A stretch of 64,000 nt of DNA from Serratia nematodiphila DZ0503SBS1 (GTDB lineage Bacteria > Pseudomonadota > Gammaproteobacteria > Enterobacterales > Enterobacteriaceae), in assembly GCF_000738675.1 (NCBI RefSeq), contig NZ_JPUX01000001.1, positions 3,286,001-3,350,000 of the forward strand, given 5' to 3'. A program made the position numbers and the translations under genes. This document shows, one piece after another, positions 28,973 through 38,538 of this stretch. Every line of letters starts with the position of its first letter. Position 1 is the first letter of the stretch. A model generated the notes under the pieces. It saw nothing but the letters and a program-made list of their open reading frames with translations, did no database searches and had not been told where the DNA came from.

Positions 28973-30337
28973 TCAGTAGGCGCGCAGGGTCTGGAAGACC
29001 GAGGCCAGGCGCGCGGGATCTTTGATGCCCGGTTCGCTTTCCACGCCGGAGTTGAAGTCCAGCCCGGCGCAGCCGAGCTTGGCCGCTTCGACGCAGTTGT
29101 CGGCGCGCAGGCCGCCCGCCAGCATCACGTTAGTCAGATCTTCGCCTTGCAATACCGACCAGTCGAAGCGTTGGCCGGTGCCGCCGGCGCCGTTGTCGAG
29201 CAGGTAGCGATCGACATGCTGCAGATCGCGCGCCGGCACCCGATCTTTCACGCTCAGCGCTTTCCAGATGCGGCAATCGGCCGGCAAACGGGCGCGCAGG
29301 GCGCTGATATAGGCCTGGTCTTCCGCGCCGTGCAGTTGCACCGCATGCAGCCCGAGGCGCTCAACGGTCAACGCCACGGTATCGAGCTGGGCGTCGCAGA
29401 ACACGCCGACATACTTCAGCGGCGCGCCGGAGATCACTTCGCGGGCGCGGGTGATGTCCACATAGCGCGGCGAACGGCCAACGAAAATCAGCCCGCCGTA
29501 GATGGCGCCGGCCTGATAGGCGGCGGCGGCGTCCTGCGGACGGGTCAGGCCGCACACTTTGTTGTCGCCCAGGATCACGCGGCGCACGGCGGCGCGCAGA
29601 TCGGGTTCCGACATCAGCGCGCTGCCGATCAGGAAGCCGTTGGCGTAATGGCTCAGTTCGCGGATCTGCCCATAGCTGTTGATGCCTGACTCGCTGATCA
29701 CCGTCACGCCATGCGGCACGCGCGGCGCCAGCTGGCGGGTGCGGTTCAGATCGATGCTCAGATCGCGCAGATCGCGGTTGTTGATGCCGACCACGCGCGC
29801 TTCCAGCGCGATCGCGCGCTGCAGTTCTTCTTCACTGATCACTTCGGTCAGCACGCCCATATTCAGGCTGTGGGCTACCGCCGCCAACTGGCGATACTGG
29901 TCGTCGGTCAACACCGACAGCATCAGCAGGACGGCATCGGCCTGATAGTAGCGCGCCAGGTAAATCTGATACGGATCGATGATAAAGTCTTTGCACAACA
30001 CCGGTTGGCTGACGGTTTTACTGACCAGCGGCAGGAAATCGAAGCTGCCCTGGAAGTATTTCTCGTCGGTCAGCACCGAGATCGCCGAGGCGAAATCTTT
30101 ATACACCGTGGCGATCTCTACCGGATCAAAGTTCTCGCGAATCAGCCCTTTGGAAGGCGAAGCCTTCTTGCATTCGAGAATGAAAGCCGTCCGGGTGCCC
30201 TGCAGCGCGTGATAAAAGCTGCGTTCGCTCGGCACGATGTCGTTCTGAAAGCCGGCCAGGGGCTGTTGCTGTTGTCGCGCCGCGATCCATTGCGCTTTGT
30301 CGCGGACAATCTTGTGTAGCACGGTTTCCTGCATCAT
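28973..30337 (-). CDS. trpC: Bifunctional indole-3-glycerol phosphate synthase / phosphoribosylanthranilate isomerase
   Basis: The 454-residue fusion has an N-terminal synthase (about 1-255; FILECKKASPSKGLI, VLCKDFIIDPYQ, SESGIN) and a C-terminal isomerase (about 256-454; KVCGLTRPQDAAAAYQAGA, GLDFNSGVESEPGIKD). It performs the two consecutive steps from phosphoribosyl-anthranilate to indole-3-glycerol phosphate. The same fusion exists in E. coli (often called trpCF). The trpD stop TAA abuts the ATGATG start with no gap. Confidence 0.98.
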   Translation of the reverse strand: MMQETVLHKIVRDKAQWIAARQQQQPLAGFQNDIVPSERSFYHALQGTRTAFILECKKASPSKGLIRENFDPVEIATVYKDFASAISVLTDEKYFQGSFDFLPLVSKTVSQPVLCKDFIIDPYQIYLARYYQADAVLLMLSVLTDDQYRQLAAVAHSLNMGVLTEVISEEELQRAIALEARVVGINNRDLRDLSIDLNRTRQLAPRVPHGVTVISESGINSYGQIRELSHYANGFLIGSALMSEPDLRAAVRRVILGDNKVCGLTRPQDAAAAYQAGAIYGGLIFVGRSPRYVDITRAREVISGAPLKYVGVFCDAQLDTVALTVERLGLHAVQLHGAEDQAYISALRARLPADCRIWKALSVKDRVPARDLQHVDRYLLDNGAGGTGQRFDWSVLQGEDLTNVMLAGGLRADNCVEAAKLGCAGLDFNSGVESEPGIKDPARLASVFQTLRAY

Positions 30338-31336
30338 TTATCCTCTTGCCGCCAGTGCGATGACACGCTCATAAGCCTGCCCGCTGTTGATCATATCCAG
30401 TGCCTGCCGCGCATTTTGGCGCAGGTCTTCATGTCCGAATAACTTCAGAAGCAACGCGACGTTGGCCGCGACCGCCGCGGCGTGCGCCGGCTCGCCTTTA
30501 CCTTGTAACAGCCGCGCCAAAATGTCACGGTTTTCTTCCGGCGTGCCGCCCAGCAAGGCTTCCAGCGGATAGGTTTCTAATCCGAAGGACTGCGGCGTGA
30601 GCTGGTAGCTGCTGATTTCGCCGTTGTTCAATTCCGCCACGTGCGTCGGGGCGTGGATCGCCACCTCGTCCATGCCGCCGCCGTGAACCACCGCCGCACG
30701 CTGATAACCCAGCACGCGCAGGGTTTCGGCGATCGGCAGCACCAGTTCCGGGCTGTAAACGCCGATCAGCGCCAGCGGCGGGCGCGCCGGGTTGATCAGC
30801 GGGCCCAGCACGTTGAACAGCGTGCGGGTTTTCAGCTGCTGGCGCACCGGCATGGCGTGACGAAAACCGGTGTGGTACTGCGGCGCGAACAGGAAGCACA
30901 CGCCGAGATCGTCCAGCGCCTTGCGCGCTTCTTCCGCCGGCAGATCCAGGCGGATGCCGAACGCCGCCAGCAGATCCGAAGAGCCGGAACGGCTGGAGAC
31001 GCTGCGGTTGCCGTGTTTGGCGATCTTCGCGCCGCACGCCGCCGCCACGAAGGCGCTGGCGGTGGAAATATTGATGCTGTTGGTGCCGTCGCCGCCGGTG
31101 CCGACGATATCGGCGAACAGATAGTCAGGGCGCGGGAACGGCTGAGCGTCGTCAAGCAGCGCTTTGGCGGCGCCGGCGATCTCTTCCGGGCGCTCGCCGC
31201 GGACTTTCATGCTGATCAACGCCGCCGCCAGTTGGCTCGGCTCCAGCTCGCCGCGCACGATGGCGCTGAACAGCTGTTGGCTTTCCTGCTGGCTCATCGA
31301 CTCGGCGCGGTACAGTTTCTCAAGAATAGGTTGCAT
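30338..31336 (-). CDS. trpD: Anthranilate phosphoribosyltransferase (unfused TrpD)
   Basis: This 332-residue enzyme transfers phosphoribose from PRPP to anthranilate. PRPP-binding motifs are present: [17 protein letters not shown] and [17 protein letters not shown]. The start [17 protein letters not shown] at 31336 follows AAGGAA and lies 16 nt after the trpG stop; a longer reading frame to 31387 would overlap trpG. In E. coli this domain is fused to TrpG; the separate gene is characteristic of Serratia. Confidence 0.97.
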   Translation of the reverse strand: MQPILEKLYRAESMSQQESQQLFSAIVRGELEPSQLAAALISMKVRGERPEEIAGAAKALLDDAQPFPRPDYLFADIVGTGGDGTNSINISTASAFVAAACGAKIAKHGNRSVSSRSGSSDLLAAFGIRLDLPAEEARKALDDLGVCFLFAPQYHTGFRHAMPVRQQLKTRTLFNVLGPLINPARPPLALIGVYSPELVLPIAETLRVLGYQRAAVVHGGGMDEVAIHAPTHVAELNNGEISSYQLTPQSFGLETYPLEALLGGTPEENRDILARLLQGKGEPAHAAAVAANVALLLKLFGHEDLRQNARQALDMINSGQAYERVIALAARG

Positions 31337-31352
31337 CGTCGTGTTCCTTATA

Positions 31353-31934
31353 TTACTTCGCCAGCGCCCAGGCCAGGGTCTGCTCAAGCAGGCGCGCGCC
31401 GTGGGTGGTCAGAATCGATTCCGGGTGGAACTGGAAGCCGCACACGCGGCGGCGGTCGTCGCGCACCGCCATCACCATTTCGCCGAAACGGGCGTTGACG
31501 GTGAGATCGGCCGGGATATTGCTGCCGACCAGCGAATGGTAGCGCGCCACCGGCAGCGGATTGGCCATGCCGGCGAACATGCCTTCGCCATCGTGAGCGA
31601 TCGCCGAGGCTTTGCCGTGCAGGATCTCGCCCGCCTGGCCGACCTGGCCGCCATAGGCTTCGACGATCGCCTGGTGGCCGAGGCAGATGCCGATGATCGG
31701 CAGTTGGCCGCGCAGGCGTTGCAGCAGTTCCGGCATACAGCCCGCTTCGGAAGGGGCGCCAGGGCCGGGCGACAGCATCAGCACCGGCTGTTCCATCTGT
31801 TGCAGACGCTCGATGATCACCTCGGCGGCGATCTGATTACGGTAAATCACCACCTGGTGGCCGCTGGCGCGCAGCTGATCGACCAGGTTGTAGGTAAAGG
31901 AATCGACGTTGTCGAGCAGCAGGATATCGGCCAT
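31353..31934 (-). CDS. trpG: Anthranilate synthase glutamine amidotransferase subunit
   Basis: The 193-residue class I amidotransferase supplies ammonia to TrpE. The catalytic triad is visible: Cys in IGICLGHQA, and His and Glu in [10 protein letters not shown]. The protein ends with its own stop before trpD. The start overlaps the trpE stop by one base (TGATG), in keeping with 1:1 synthesis of the two subunits. Confidence 0.98.
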   Translation of the reverse strand: MADILLLDNVDSFTYNLVDQLRASGHQVVIYRNQIAAEVIIERLQQMEQPVLMLSPGPGAPSEAGCMPELLQRLRGQLPIIGICLGHQAIVEAYGGQVGQAGEILHGKASAIAHDGEGMFAGMANPLPVARYHSLVGSNIPADLTVNARFGEMVMAVRDDRRRVCGFQFHPESILTTHGARLLEQTLAWALAK

Positions 31935-33493
31935 CAGAACACCTCCTTGGCATGGTGCGCAGTGGCGATGGCGCGCAGCACGGCACGGGCTTTATTACGG
32001 GTTTCGTCGGCTTCCGCCTGCGGGATGGAATCCAGCACCACGCCGGCGCCGGCCTGCACGGTGGCGATGCCGTCTTCAACGTAGGCGGAGCGAATGACGA
32101 TGCAGGTATCCAGATCGCCGGTGGCGGTGAAGTAGCCCACCGCGCCGCCGTAGCTGCCGCGGCGCGTGCCTTCGGAGGCGGCGATCAGCTGCATCGCCCG
32201 CACTTTCGGCGCGCCGCTGAGGGTGCCCATGTTCATGCAGGCCTGGTAGGCGTGCAGCACGTCGAGATCGGCGCGCAGGGTGCCCACCACGCGGGAAACC
32301 AGATGCATGACGAACGAATAGCGGTCTACTTTGGTCAGGTCGGCCACGTAGCGGCTGCCGGCCTGGCAGATGCGCGCCAGATCGTTGCGCGCCAGATCGA
32401 CCAGCATCAGGTGCTCGGCAAGCTCTTTGTGGTCGGTGCGCATTTCCAGCTCGATGCGGCTGTCGAGATCCAAATCCAGCGACCCATCGGCACGGCGGCC
32501 GCGCGGGCGGGTGCCGGCGATCGGGTAGATTTCGATTTGGCGATTGCCCGCATCGTATTTCAGCGCGCTCTCCGGCGAAGCGCCGAACAGGGTGAAGTCA
32601 TCATCCTGCATGAAGAACATGTACGGGCTGGGGTTGTTGTCTTTTAAGGTTTGGTAGGCCGCCAGCGGCGCCGGGCATGGCAGGGAAAAACGGCGCGACG
32701 GCACCACCTGGAAAATCTCGCCGTGGCGGATCGCTTCCTGCAGCTCGCTGACTACCGCGCCGTACTCTTCGTCGCTCTGGTTACAGCTCAGCTGCATGTT
32801 CTCCAGCTTTTGGTGCGGGATCGGCTGCGGGGGTTGTTGCAACTCGGCCTGCAGCTGTTCCAGACGCTGCTGCAGGCGCTGTGTCTCGCTCGTTTGTTCG
32901 CTGAAGACGCTGGCCTGCAGGCGGGCCGAGCCGCGCTGGTGATCCAGCACCAGCAGAGTTTCCGCCAGATAGAAGCAGAAGTCCGGGCAGCGTTGATCCT
33001 GGCGCAGCGCCGGCAGGTTTTCAAAACCGGCGACCAAATCATAGGCGAACAGGCCGCCCAGCATCACGGCTTCGCGCTCGTCCGCCGGAGAGTCGACCAG
33101 CGTCAGCAGCGTGCGCAGCGCGTCGAACACCGACAGTGAACGCAGGCGGGCGTCTTCGTCCTGCACCGCGTCGATCGCCGGGAAGGTCAGTTCGCGGCCG
33201 TTGGGGCGTGCCTGATTGCGCACTTGGGGCGGCAGCGCTTCGTCCAGCAGCGGCAGCAGCGCCGCGCCGTTGGCGGTCAGCGCCTGCACGCTGACGGTGT
33301 GGCCCAGTGCGGTAATGCGCAGCGCGCTGTCGATCACCAGCAGGCTCTGCAGATTCTGTTTGCTGTTGATTTCCGCCGACTCCAGCAGCAGGGTGGCCGG
33401 ACGGGCGCCGCACAGCTGGTGGAAAAGGGTGGTGGGATCGCCCCGGTAGCTGGCTTGCGCCTTCAGCAATGTCAGTTGTGGTTTGGTGTTCAT
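31934..33493 (-). CDS. trpE: Anthranilate synthase component I
   Basis: The 519-residue enzyme converts chorismate and ammonia to anthranilate. The feedback site for tryptophan includes the N-terminal LLLESAEI motif. C-terminal chorismate-binding segments are [32 protein letters not shown] and [12 protein letters not shown]. The sequence reads almost like the crystallised S. marcescens TrpE as I remember it. ATG codons lie in tandem at 33496 and 33493; the second gives the length I recall for Serratia TrpE. Confidence 0.97.
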   Translation of the reverse strand: MNTKPQLTLLKAQASYRGDPTTLFHQLCGARPATLLLESAEINSKQNLQSLLVIDSALRITALGHTVSVQALTANGAALLPLLDEALPPQVRNQARPNGRELTFPAIDAVQDEDARLRSLSVFDALRTLLTLVDSPADEREAVMLGGLFAYDLVAGFENLPALRQDQRCPDFCFYLAETLLVLDHQRGSARLQASVFSEQTSETQRLQQRLEQLQAELQQPPQPIPHQKLENMQLSCNQSDEEYGAVVSELQEAIRHGEIFQVVPSRRFSLPCPAPLAAYQTLKDNNPSPYMFFMQDDDFTLFGASPESALKYDAGNRQIEIYPIAGTRPRGRRADGSLDLDLDSRIELEMRTDHKELAEHLMLVDLARNDLARICQAGSRYVADLTKVDRYSFVMHLVSRVVGTLRADLDVLHAYQACMNMGTLSGAPKVRAMQLIAASEGTRRGSYGGAVGYFTATGDLDTCIVIRSAYVEDGIATVQAGAGVVLDSIPQAEADETRNKARAVLRAIATAHHAKEVF

Positions 33494-33522
33494 CATCGGT
33501 GGTTCCAGTGAATTCTGTCCAT

Positions 33523-33551
33523 AAAAAAGCCCGCATCAGGTGCGGGCTCAG
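33523..33551 (-). terminator. trp attenuator (terminator hairpin 3:4)
   Basis: On the minus strand AGCCCGCA-CCTGA-TGCGGGCT is followed by TTTTTT. It lies between the leader peptide and trpE, so ribosome stalling at the tandem Trp codons would favour the antiterminator and let transcription proceed. Confidence 0.93.
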
Positions 33552-33585
33552 GAAATCTGCATTGTCAGATGACAGCTATGCGCGA

Positions 33586-33645
33586 TTACACCGCCCGCAA
33601 GAGGGAGGTACGCCACCAACCGTGAAGAGAAATGTATGTGTTCAT
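33586..33645 (-). CDS. trpL: trp operon leader peptide
   Basis: The 19-residue reading frame is MNTYISLHGWWRTSLLRAV, with tandem Trp codons at positions 10 and 11 that sense charged tRNA-Trp. It begins about 60 nt downstream of the trp promoter and stops 35 nt before the attenuator stem on the minus strand. Length and Trp codons fit the Serratia trpL as I recall it. It is too short for routine gene finding. Confidence 0.95.
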   Translation of the reverse strand: MNTYISLHGWWRTSLLRAV

Positions 33646-33697
33646 TTGCAGACTCTCTTTGTTAACTCTCATCCGACACGGCCGTTGCCGTGAACTT

Positions 33698-33733
33698 GTG
33701 TACTAGTTAACTGGTTCGCGAAGGCAAAGTCAA
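33698..33733 (-). promoter_or_regulatory. trp promoter and TrpR operator
   Basis: On the minus strand a -35 box TTGACT (33728-33733) and -10 TTAACT are 17 nt apart. The -10 lies within CGAACCAGTTAACTAGTACA (33699-33718), nearly the E. coli trp operator CGAACTAGTTAACTAGTACG. Bound TrpR would cover the -10. Confidence 0.92.
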
Positions 33734-33863
33734 CCCTCTTTTTGCACAATGTTTTAGCGGTCAGCGTGAATTCTATTCATCGTCTGCCTGGCGCAGAATA
33801 GATTTCCGTCCGGCCGCCGATCGCGGGTATGATAGAAAACCAAGCCATTGCCGGATAGCCGTT

Positions 33864-34745
33864 TTGACAGACAGTAACCCCCCATCCATCGCTTTTACTC
33901 TGTACGACCTCCACAGCCACACGACCGCCTCCGACGGCTACCTGACGCCGACGCAGCTGGTGCTGCGGGCGGTAGAGATGCGCGTGGGCGTGCTGGCGAT
34001 CACCGATCACGACACCACCGCAGGCTTGGCTGAGGCCGCCGCCGCCATTGCGGAGCAGGCGTTGCCGCTGCGGCTGGTCAACGGGGTGGAAATCTCGACG
34101 CTGTGGGAAAATCATGAAATTCATATCGTTGGGTTGGGCATGGACGTCGCGCACCCGGCGCTGGTGGCGCTATTGGCGGAACAAACCGAACGTCGCAACC
34201 GGCGGGCGCAGGAGATCGGCGCGCGTCTGGGTAAAGCGCGCATTCCCGACGCCTATGCCGGCGCCCAGCGGTTAGCGGGGGCCGGTGCGGTGACCCGCGG
34301 CCATTTCGCCCGTTACCTGGTGGAGATTGGCGTGGCGGACAACATGGCGCAGGTGTTCAAGAAATATCTGGCCAAAGGCAAAACCGGCTACGTGCCGCCG
34401 CAGTGGTGTACAATAGAACAAGCCATTGATGCGATTCATCAATCGGGCGGCCAGGCGGTGATAGCGCATCCCGGCCGTTACGATCTGACCGCGAAGTGGT
34501 TGAAACGTTTGCTGGCGCATTTCGCCGAACACGGCGGCGACGCCATGGAAGTGGCGCAGTGTCAGCAGGCGCCGCATGAGCGCTCGCAGTTGGCGAAATA
34601 CGCCCAGGACTACCGCCTGTTGGCCTCGCAAGGATCTGATTTTCATCAGCCTTGTTCGTGGATCGAACTGGGCCGCAAACTGTGGCTGCCGGGCGGGGTC
34701 GAGCCGGTGTGGCGCGATTGGCCGCAGCCTGGCGAGGCGGTCTGA
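33864..34745 (+). CDS. rnm: RNase AM (YciV), PHP-domain 5'-3' exonuclease
   Basis: The 293-residue PHP-fold phosphoesterase is known in E. coli as RNase AM, which matures 5' ends of rRNAs and acts on 3',5'-bisphosphonucleotides. Metal ligands are visible: [33 protein letters not shown] and SQGSDFH. The start is TTG at 33864 (MTDSNPPS); the first PHP motif begins only 15 residues in, so no later start is possible. It diverges from the trp operon and is followed after 48 bp by yciO. Confidence 0.93.
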   Translation: MTDSNPPSIAFTLYDLHSHTTASDGYLTPTQLVLRAVEMRVGVLAITDHDTTAGLAEAAAAIAEQALPLRLVNGVEISTLWENHEIHIVGLGMDVAHPALVALLAEQTERRNRRAQEIGARLGKARIPDAYAGAQRLAGAGAVTRGHFARYLVEIGVADNMAQVFKKYLAKGKTGYVPPQWCTIEQAIDAIHQSGGQAVIAHPGRYDLTAKWLKRLLAHFAEHGGDAMEVAQCQQAPHERSQLAKYAQDYRLLASQGSDFHQPCSWIELGRKLWLPGGVEPVWRDWPQPGEAV

Positions 34746-34793
34746 TTTTTCGCGCGTGGCAACGCGCGCGGGCATCATTTTTAGGAGCAAGTC

Positions 34794-35414
34794 ATGAGTC
34801 AGCTTTTTTATATTCACCCGGACAACCCACAGCCGCGTTTGATTAACCAGGCGGTTGAGGTGCTGCGCAAGGGCGGGGTGATCGTTTATCCCACCGATTC
34901 CGGCTACGCGCTGGGTTGCATGTTGGAGGAGAAGGCGGCGATGGAACGCATTTGCCGCATCCGTCAGTTGGACGGCAACCACAATTTCACCCTGATGTGC
35001 CGCGATCTGTCCGAGTTGTCGACTTATGCGCACGTCGATAATACGGCGTTCCGCCTGATTAAAAACAATACGCCGGGCAACTACACCTTCATTCTGAAAG
35101 CGACCAAAGAAGTGCCGCGCCGCCTGATGAATGAAAAGCGCAAAACCATCGGCCTGCGCGTGCCGTCGAACCCGATCGCATTGGCGCTGCTGGAGGCGCT
35201 GAACGAACCGATGATGTCCACCACCCTGATGCTGCCGGGCAATGATTTTGCCGAGTCCGATCCGGAAGAGATCAACGATCATTTGGGCAAGGTGGTCGAT
35301 CTGGTGATCCACGGCGGCTTCCTCGGCCAACAGCCGACCACGGTGATCGATCTGACCGAATCCTCGCCGGAAGTGGTGCGTGAGGGGGCGGGCGACGCGG
35401 CGCCTTTCCGTTGA
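34794..35414 (+). CDS. yciO: YciO, Sua5/YrdC-family protein
   Basis: The 206-residue protein has the YrdC-like fold, including GGVIVYPTDSGYALGCML and KNNTPGNYTFILKATKEVPRRL, and the closing GRVP-type segment reads RVPSNPIALALLE. YrdC/TsaC makes threonylcarbamoyl-AMP for tRNA t6A; YciO is a paralogue whose exact role is uncertain. TAGGAG precedes the ATG. Confidence 0.94.
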   Translation: MSQLFYIHPDNPQPRLINQAVEVLRKGGVIVYPTDSGYALGCMLEEKAAMERICRIRQLDGNHNFTLMCRDLSELSTYAHVDNTAFRLIKNNTPGNYTFILKATKEVPRRLMNEKRKTIGLRVPSNPIALALLEALNEPMMSTTLMLPGNDFAESDPEEINDHLGKVVDLVIHGGFLGQQPTTVIDLTESSPEVVREGAGDAAPFR

Positions 35415-35529
35415 TGTCAATTGTTGCCACCTTGCCCATTGTCTGAAAATCGGCTGAAGCGACGCTATTTCGCGTGAAAGCCGCTATTCTTGAAGACTTC
35501 AGAATTGATAATGGGCAGGATGCGCAGCA

Positions 35530-35889
35530 ATGATTAAACAGGTTTCTTTTTTAGCGGCCTTATTATTTTCCTCAATGGCAAATGCGGGGTTTTATTCGGG
35601 CAGTGGTCTGCTGGCGGAATCCAGCGGTTACGTAAAAAATAAAAGCGGTGAAGCCACCGTGGCCGAAGCGCTGAATGGCGGCATGTTCATGGGATACGTC
35701 GCCGGCGTATTCGATACTTATTCCATGCAGGGCAATCGCAATATCTGCCCGGAAGCCGGGATGAGCATCGGCGTAGCCGCCGACGCGGTGATGCAGTATT
35801 TGAACGAGCATCCTGAGCAACTGCATTATTCCGCACCGTCGGTGATCATGCTGGCGTTAAGTGCCGCCTATCCCTGCGTGCGTCATTAA
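35530..35889 (+). CDS. Rap1a/Tai-family immunity-like secreted protein (orphan)
   Basis: The 119-residue protein has a signal peptide ending at MANA-GFYSG (residue 19) and two Cys (C73, C116) that could form a disulfide. The pattern GYVAGVFDTY ... NICPEAGMSIGVAADAVMQYLNEHPEQLHY ... ALSAAYPC is that of the Rap1a/Tai family, whose studied members in Serratia and Enterobacter protect against type VI amidase effectors of the Tae4 group. No effector or secretion gene lies nearby, so the immunity role is an inference from fold only. It has its own promoter-sized gap (115 bp) upstream. Confidence 0.72.
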   Translation: MIKQVSFLAALLFSSMANAGFYSGSGLLAESSGYVKNKSGEATVAEALNGGMFMGYVAGVFDTYSMQGNRNICPEAGMSIGVAADAVMQYLNEHPEQLHYSAPSVIMLALSAAYPCVRH

Positions 35890-36038
35890 GTTCCCATTCC
35901 AATTAGTGCGCATTTTTTCATAAGATGCGCCCAGGGGGCTTTCCGCACGAACTTCAATAGATCAATACTTGCTGCGCTGTCACCTTATCCCCGTCGGTAT
36001 TCCCCGAACGGGTCGGGGAGAGACGCGCAGGAGGTAAT

Positions 36039-36836
36039 ATGACCGCATTTCACAGTGCCAACATGATACTCGACTATCAGGATGTCGGCTCAGGGCCGCT
36101 CACGTTGGTGTTGCTGCCCGGCTGGTGCGAACCGAAAACCGTGTTTGAGCCGTTCATCGCTCTGGCGGCCGAACGCTATCGGGTGATCAGCATCGACTGG
36201 CGCGGCCATGGCCTGTCGTCAAAAGCCACGGAGATGTCGCTGACGGCGGACGACTTGCTGGAGGATGTGCGCCAACTTCTGACGGCGCTGTGTCTGGATA
36301 ACGCGGTCACTCTGTCGGTGGCGCACGCCAGCTGGCTGGCGGTAGCGTTGGCCGAAGCGTTGCCGCAACGGGTACGGGGCATGGTGTTTCTCGACTGGAT
36401 CATGACGCGGCCGGAGCCGGCGTTCTTTACGGCGGTGAGCCGCATGCAGCAACCGCAGCAGTGGCTGGCGGCACGCGACGCCTTGTTCGACTTTTGGCAG
36501 GGCGGTATCCGCCACGATCGGGTCAAACGCCATCTGGAGGTCGAGATGGCGCAGGAGGATTACCGGCTTTGGCGTGCCGCCGGGGTGGCCATCGAACAGG
36601 CCTACCGGCAATTCGGCTCGCCGCTGCAACGCCTGGCGGGCATGAGCGCGCCGCCGCCGTGCCGGCACATCTACTCGTTGGATCGCCGCGACGACTACCT
36701 GCGGCAACAGCAGGCATTTGCCGCCGAGCAGCCGTTTTTCTCCGTGGTGCGTCTAGGGGAGGCCCGCACTCACCTCGGTATTCTGGAACGGCCTGACGCG
36801 GTGCTGTGGGCAGTGGAGGATTTTTTGGCGCCGTGA
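36039..36836 (+). CDS. Alpha/beta-hydrolase-fold protein resembling cofactor-free 3-hydroxy-4-quinolone dioxygenases
   Basis: The 265-residue alpha/beta-fold protein shares a run of features with HOD/QDO dioxygenases, which split 3-hydroxy-4-quinolones with O2 and no cofactor: LPGWC (28-30 region), WRGHGLS (54-60), the catalytic-Asp region FLDWIM (D119), a Trp at DFWQGG (W153), AIEQAYRQFGSPLQ (184-197) and the catalytic-His region ARTHLG (H245). By my alignment the nucleophile-elbow Ser is replaced (VAHASW, with A97 at that place) and a His after LPGWC is Glu. Substrate is unknown; an ordinary hydrolase is the alternative. GGAGG precedes the ATG. Confidence 0.68.
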   Translation: MTAFHSANMILDYQDVGSGPLTLVLLPGWCEPKTVFEPFIALAAERYRVISIDWRGHGLSSKATEMSLTADDLLEDVRQLLTALCLDNAVTLSVAHASWLAVALAEALPQRVRGMVFLDWIMTRPEPAFFTAVSRMQQPQQWLAARDALFDFWQGGIRHDRVKRHLEVEMAQEDYRLWRAAGVAIEQAYRQFGSPLQRLAGMSAPPPCRHIYSLDRRDDYLRQQQAFAAEQPFFSVVRLGEARTHLGILERPDAVLWAVEDFLAP

Positions 36837-36998
36837 ACGCCGCCTGTGGGGGCCACCGCCGATAAAGTGGGTTTCAACACCTTAGAAAGCCTGTATAATA
36901 CGCGGTTCGATCCTGATAAACGTATTATTACCGTGGTGGCGATTGGCCGCGGCGGTTATCCCCCCGACGCCTGTGAAGGCGACATTAGAGGTTGCTCA

Positions 36999-37895
36999 AT
37001 GAGCGAAAAGTTACAGAAAGTTTTAGCGCGCGCCGGGCATGGCTCGCGTCGTGAAATCGAAACCATGATTGAAGCCGGGCGCGTCAGCGTCGACGGCAAG
37101 GTCGCCAAGCTGGGCGATCGCGTTGAAGTGACCCCGGCGATGAAAATTCGTCTGGACGGTCATGTCCTGTCGATCAAAGAGTCCGAAGAGGTGGTTTGCC
37201 GGGTGCTGGCTTACTACAAACCGGAAGGCGAGCTGTGTACCCGCAGCGATCCTGAAGGCCGCCCGACGGTGTTCGATCGCCTGCCGAAGCTGCGCGGTTC
37301 GCGCTGGGTGGCGGTAGGGCGCCTGGACGTCAACACCTCCGGTCTGCTGCTGTTCACTACCGATGGTGAACTGGCCAACCGTCTGATGCACCCGAGCCGT
37401 GAAGTGGAGCGCGAATACGCGGTGCGCGTGTTCGGCCAGGTCGACGATGCGAAAGTGAAGCAGCTGAGCAAAGGCGTGCAATTGGAAGACGGCCCGGCCG
37501 CATTCCGCACCATCAGCTTCCAGGGCGGTGAAGGCCTCAATCAGTGGTACAACGTGACCCTGACCGAAGGCCGCAACCGTGAAGTGCGTCGCCTGTGGGA
37601 AGCGGTGGGCGTGCAGGTGAGCCGCCTGATCCGCGTGCGTTACGGCGACATTGATCTGCCGAAAGGCCTGCCGCGCGGCGGCTGGGCCGAACTGGATCTG
37701 CCGGCGATCAACTACCTGCGCGAGCTGGTGGAGTTGAAACCGGAAACGGTCAGCAAAATGCCGGTGGAGCGTGAGCGCCGCCGCGTGAAGGCCAACCAGA
37801 TCCGCCGCGCGGTCAAGCGCCACTCGCAGGTGGCCGGCAGCGGCCGCCGCAGTGCGCCAGGCAGCAAACCAGGCAAGCCAAGCAAACGCAGCTAA
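36999..37895 (+). CDS. rluB: 23S rRNA pseudouridine(2605) synthase RluB
   Basis: The 298-residue enzyme has an N-terminal S4 RNA-binding domain ([29 protein letters not shown]) and an RsuA-type catalytic domain with the catalytic Asp in [18 protein letters not shown]. The basic C-terminal tail (about 255-298) is typical of RluB. The ATG at 36999 gives the family's start MSEKLQKVL; the open frame extends 51 codons further upstream without homology. AGAGGTTG precedes the start. Confidence 0.95.
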   Translation: MSEKLQKVLARAGHGSRREIETMIEAGRVSVDGKVAKLGDRVEVTPAMKIRLDGHVLSIKESEEVVCRVLAYYKPEGELCTRSDPEGRPTVFDRLPKLRGSRWVAVGRLDVNTSGLLLFTTDGELANRLMHPSREVEREYAVRVFGQVDDAKVKQLSKGVQLEDGPAAFRTISFQGGEGLNQWYNVTLTEGRNREVRRLWEAVGVQVSRLIRVRYGDIDLPKGLPRGGWAELDLPAINYLRELVELKPETVSKMPVERERRRVKANQIRRAVKRHSQVAGSGRRSAPGSKPGKPSKRS

Positions 37896-37901
37896 TCCCG
37901 C

Positions 37902-37930
37902 CATTCTGGCCCCGTTCGGGGCCAGAACGT
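37902..37930. terminator. Bidirectional terminator between rluB and btuR
   Basis: TTCTGGCCCC-GTTC-GGGGCCAGAA is placed between convergent genes; T-rich bases follow the plus-strand arm. Confidence 0.85.
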
Positions 37931-37934
37931 TTTG

Positions 37935-38525
37935 TTACCAATCGATCCCTTGTTGCGCCTTCACGCCCGCGTCGAACGCGTGTTTCACCGGCCGCATCTC
38001 CGTGACCGTATCCGCCAGTTCCAGCAGATCGCGATGGCAGCCGCGCCCGGTCAGGATCACCGTTTGATGCGCAGGGCGTTGCAGGAGCGCTTCCTTCAGC
38101 TCTTCCAGTTCCAGATAGCCGTAGGTCAGCATGTAGGTCACTTCGTCCAGCAGCACCAGATCCAGGCTGCTGTCGGCCAGCATGCGTTTGCCGTGCTGCC
38201 ACACCGCCTGGCAGGCGGCGGTGTCGCCGGCCTTGTTCTGCGTTTCCCAGGTGAAACCGGTGGCCATCACCTGAAATTCAACGCCGTGTTGCTGCAGCAG
38301 ATTCTTTTCGCCATTGGGCCATTCGCCCTTGATGAACTGGATCACCCCGGCGCGCATGCCGTGGCCGACCGCGCGGGTGACGGTGCCGAAGGCGGCGGTG
38401 GTTTTGCCTTTGCCGTTGCCGGTAAACACCAGCAGCAGGCCGCGGGTGTCCTGCGCCGCGGCGATGCGCGCATCGACCTGTTCTTTCAGGCGCTGCTGGC
38501 GCTGTTGATGACGATCTTCCGCCAT
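37935..38525 (-). CDS. btuR: Cob(I)alamin adenosyltransferase BtuR (CobO/CobA type)
   Basis: The 196-residue enzyme attaches the adenosyl group of ATP to corrinoids to make adenosylcobalamin. The P-loop is TGNGKGKTTAAFG at about residue 36. The segment SLDLVLLDEVTYMLTYGYLE is the family's Walker B region. The protein ends AQQGIDW, as usual. It is the second gene after yciK with a 13-nt gap, the conserved enterobacterial pair. Confidence 0.96.
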   Translation of the reverse strand: MAEDRHQQRQQRLKEQVDARIAAAQDTRGLLLVFTGNGKGKTTAAFGTVTRAVGHGMRAGVIQFIKGEWPNGEKNLLQQHGVEFQVMATGFTWETQNKAGDTAACQAVWQHGKRMLADSSLDLVLLDEVTYMLTYGYLELEELKEALLQRPAHQTVILTGRGCHRDLLELADTVTEMRPVKHAFDAGVKAQQGIDW

Positions 38526-38538
38526 GAAACGCTCCTGC

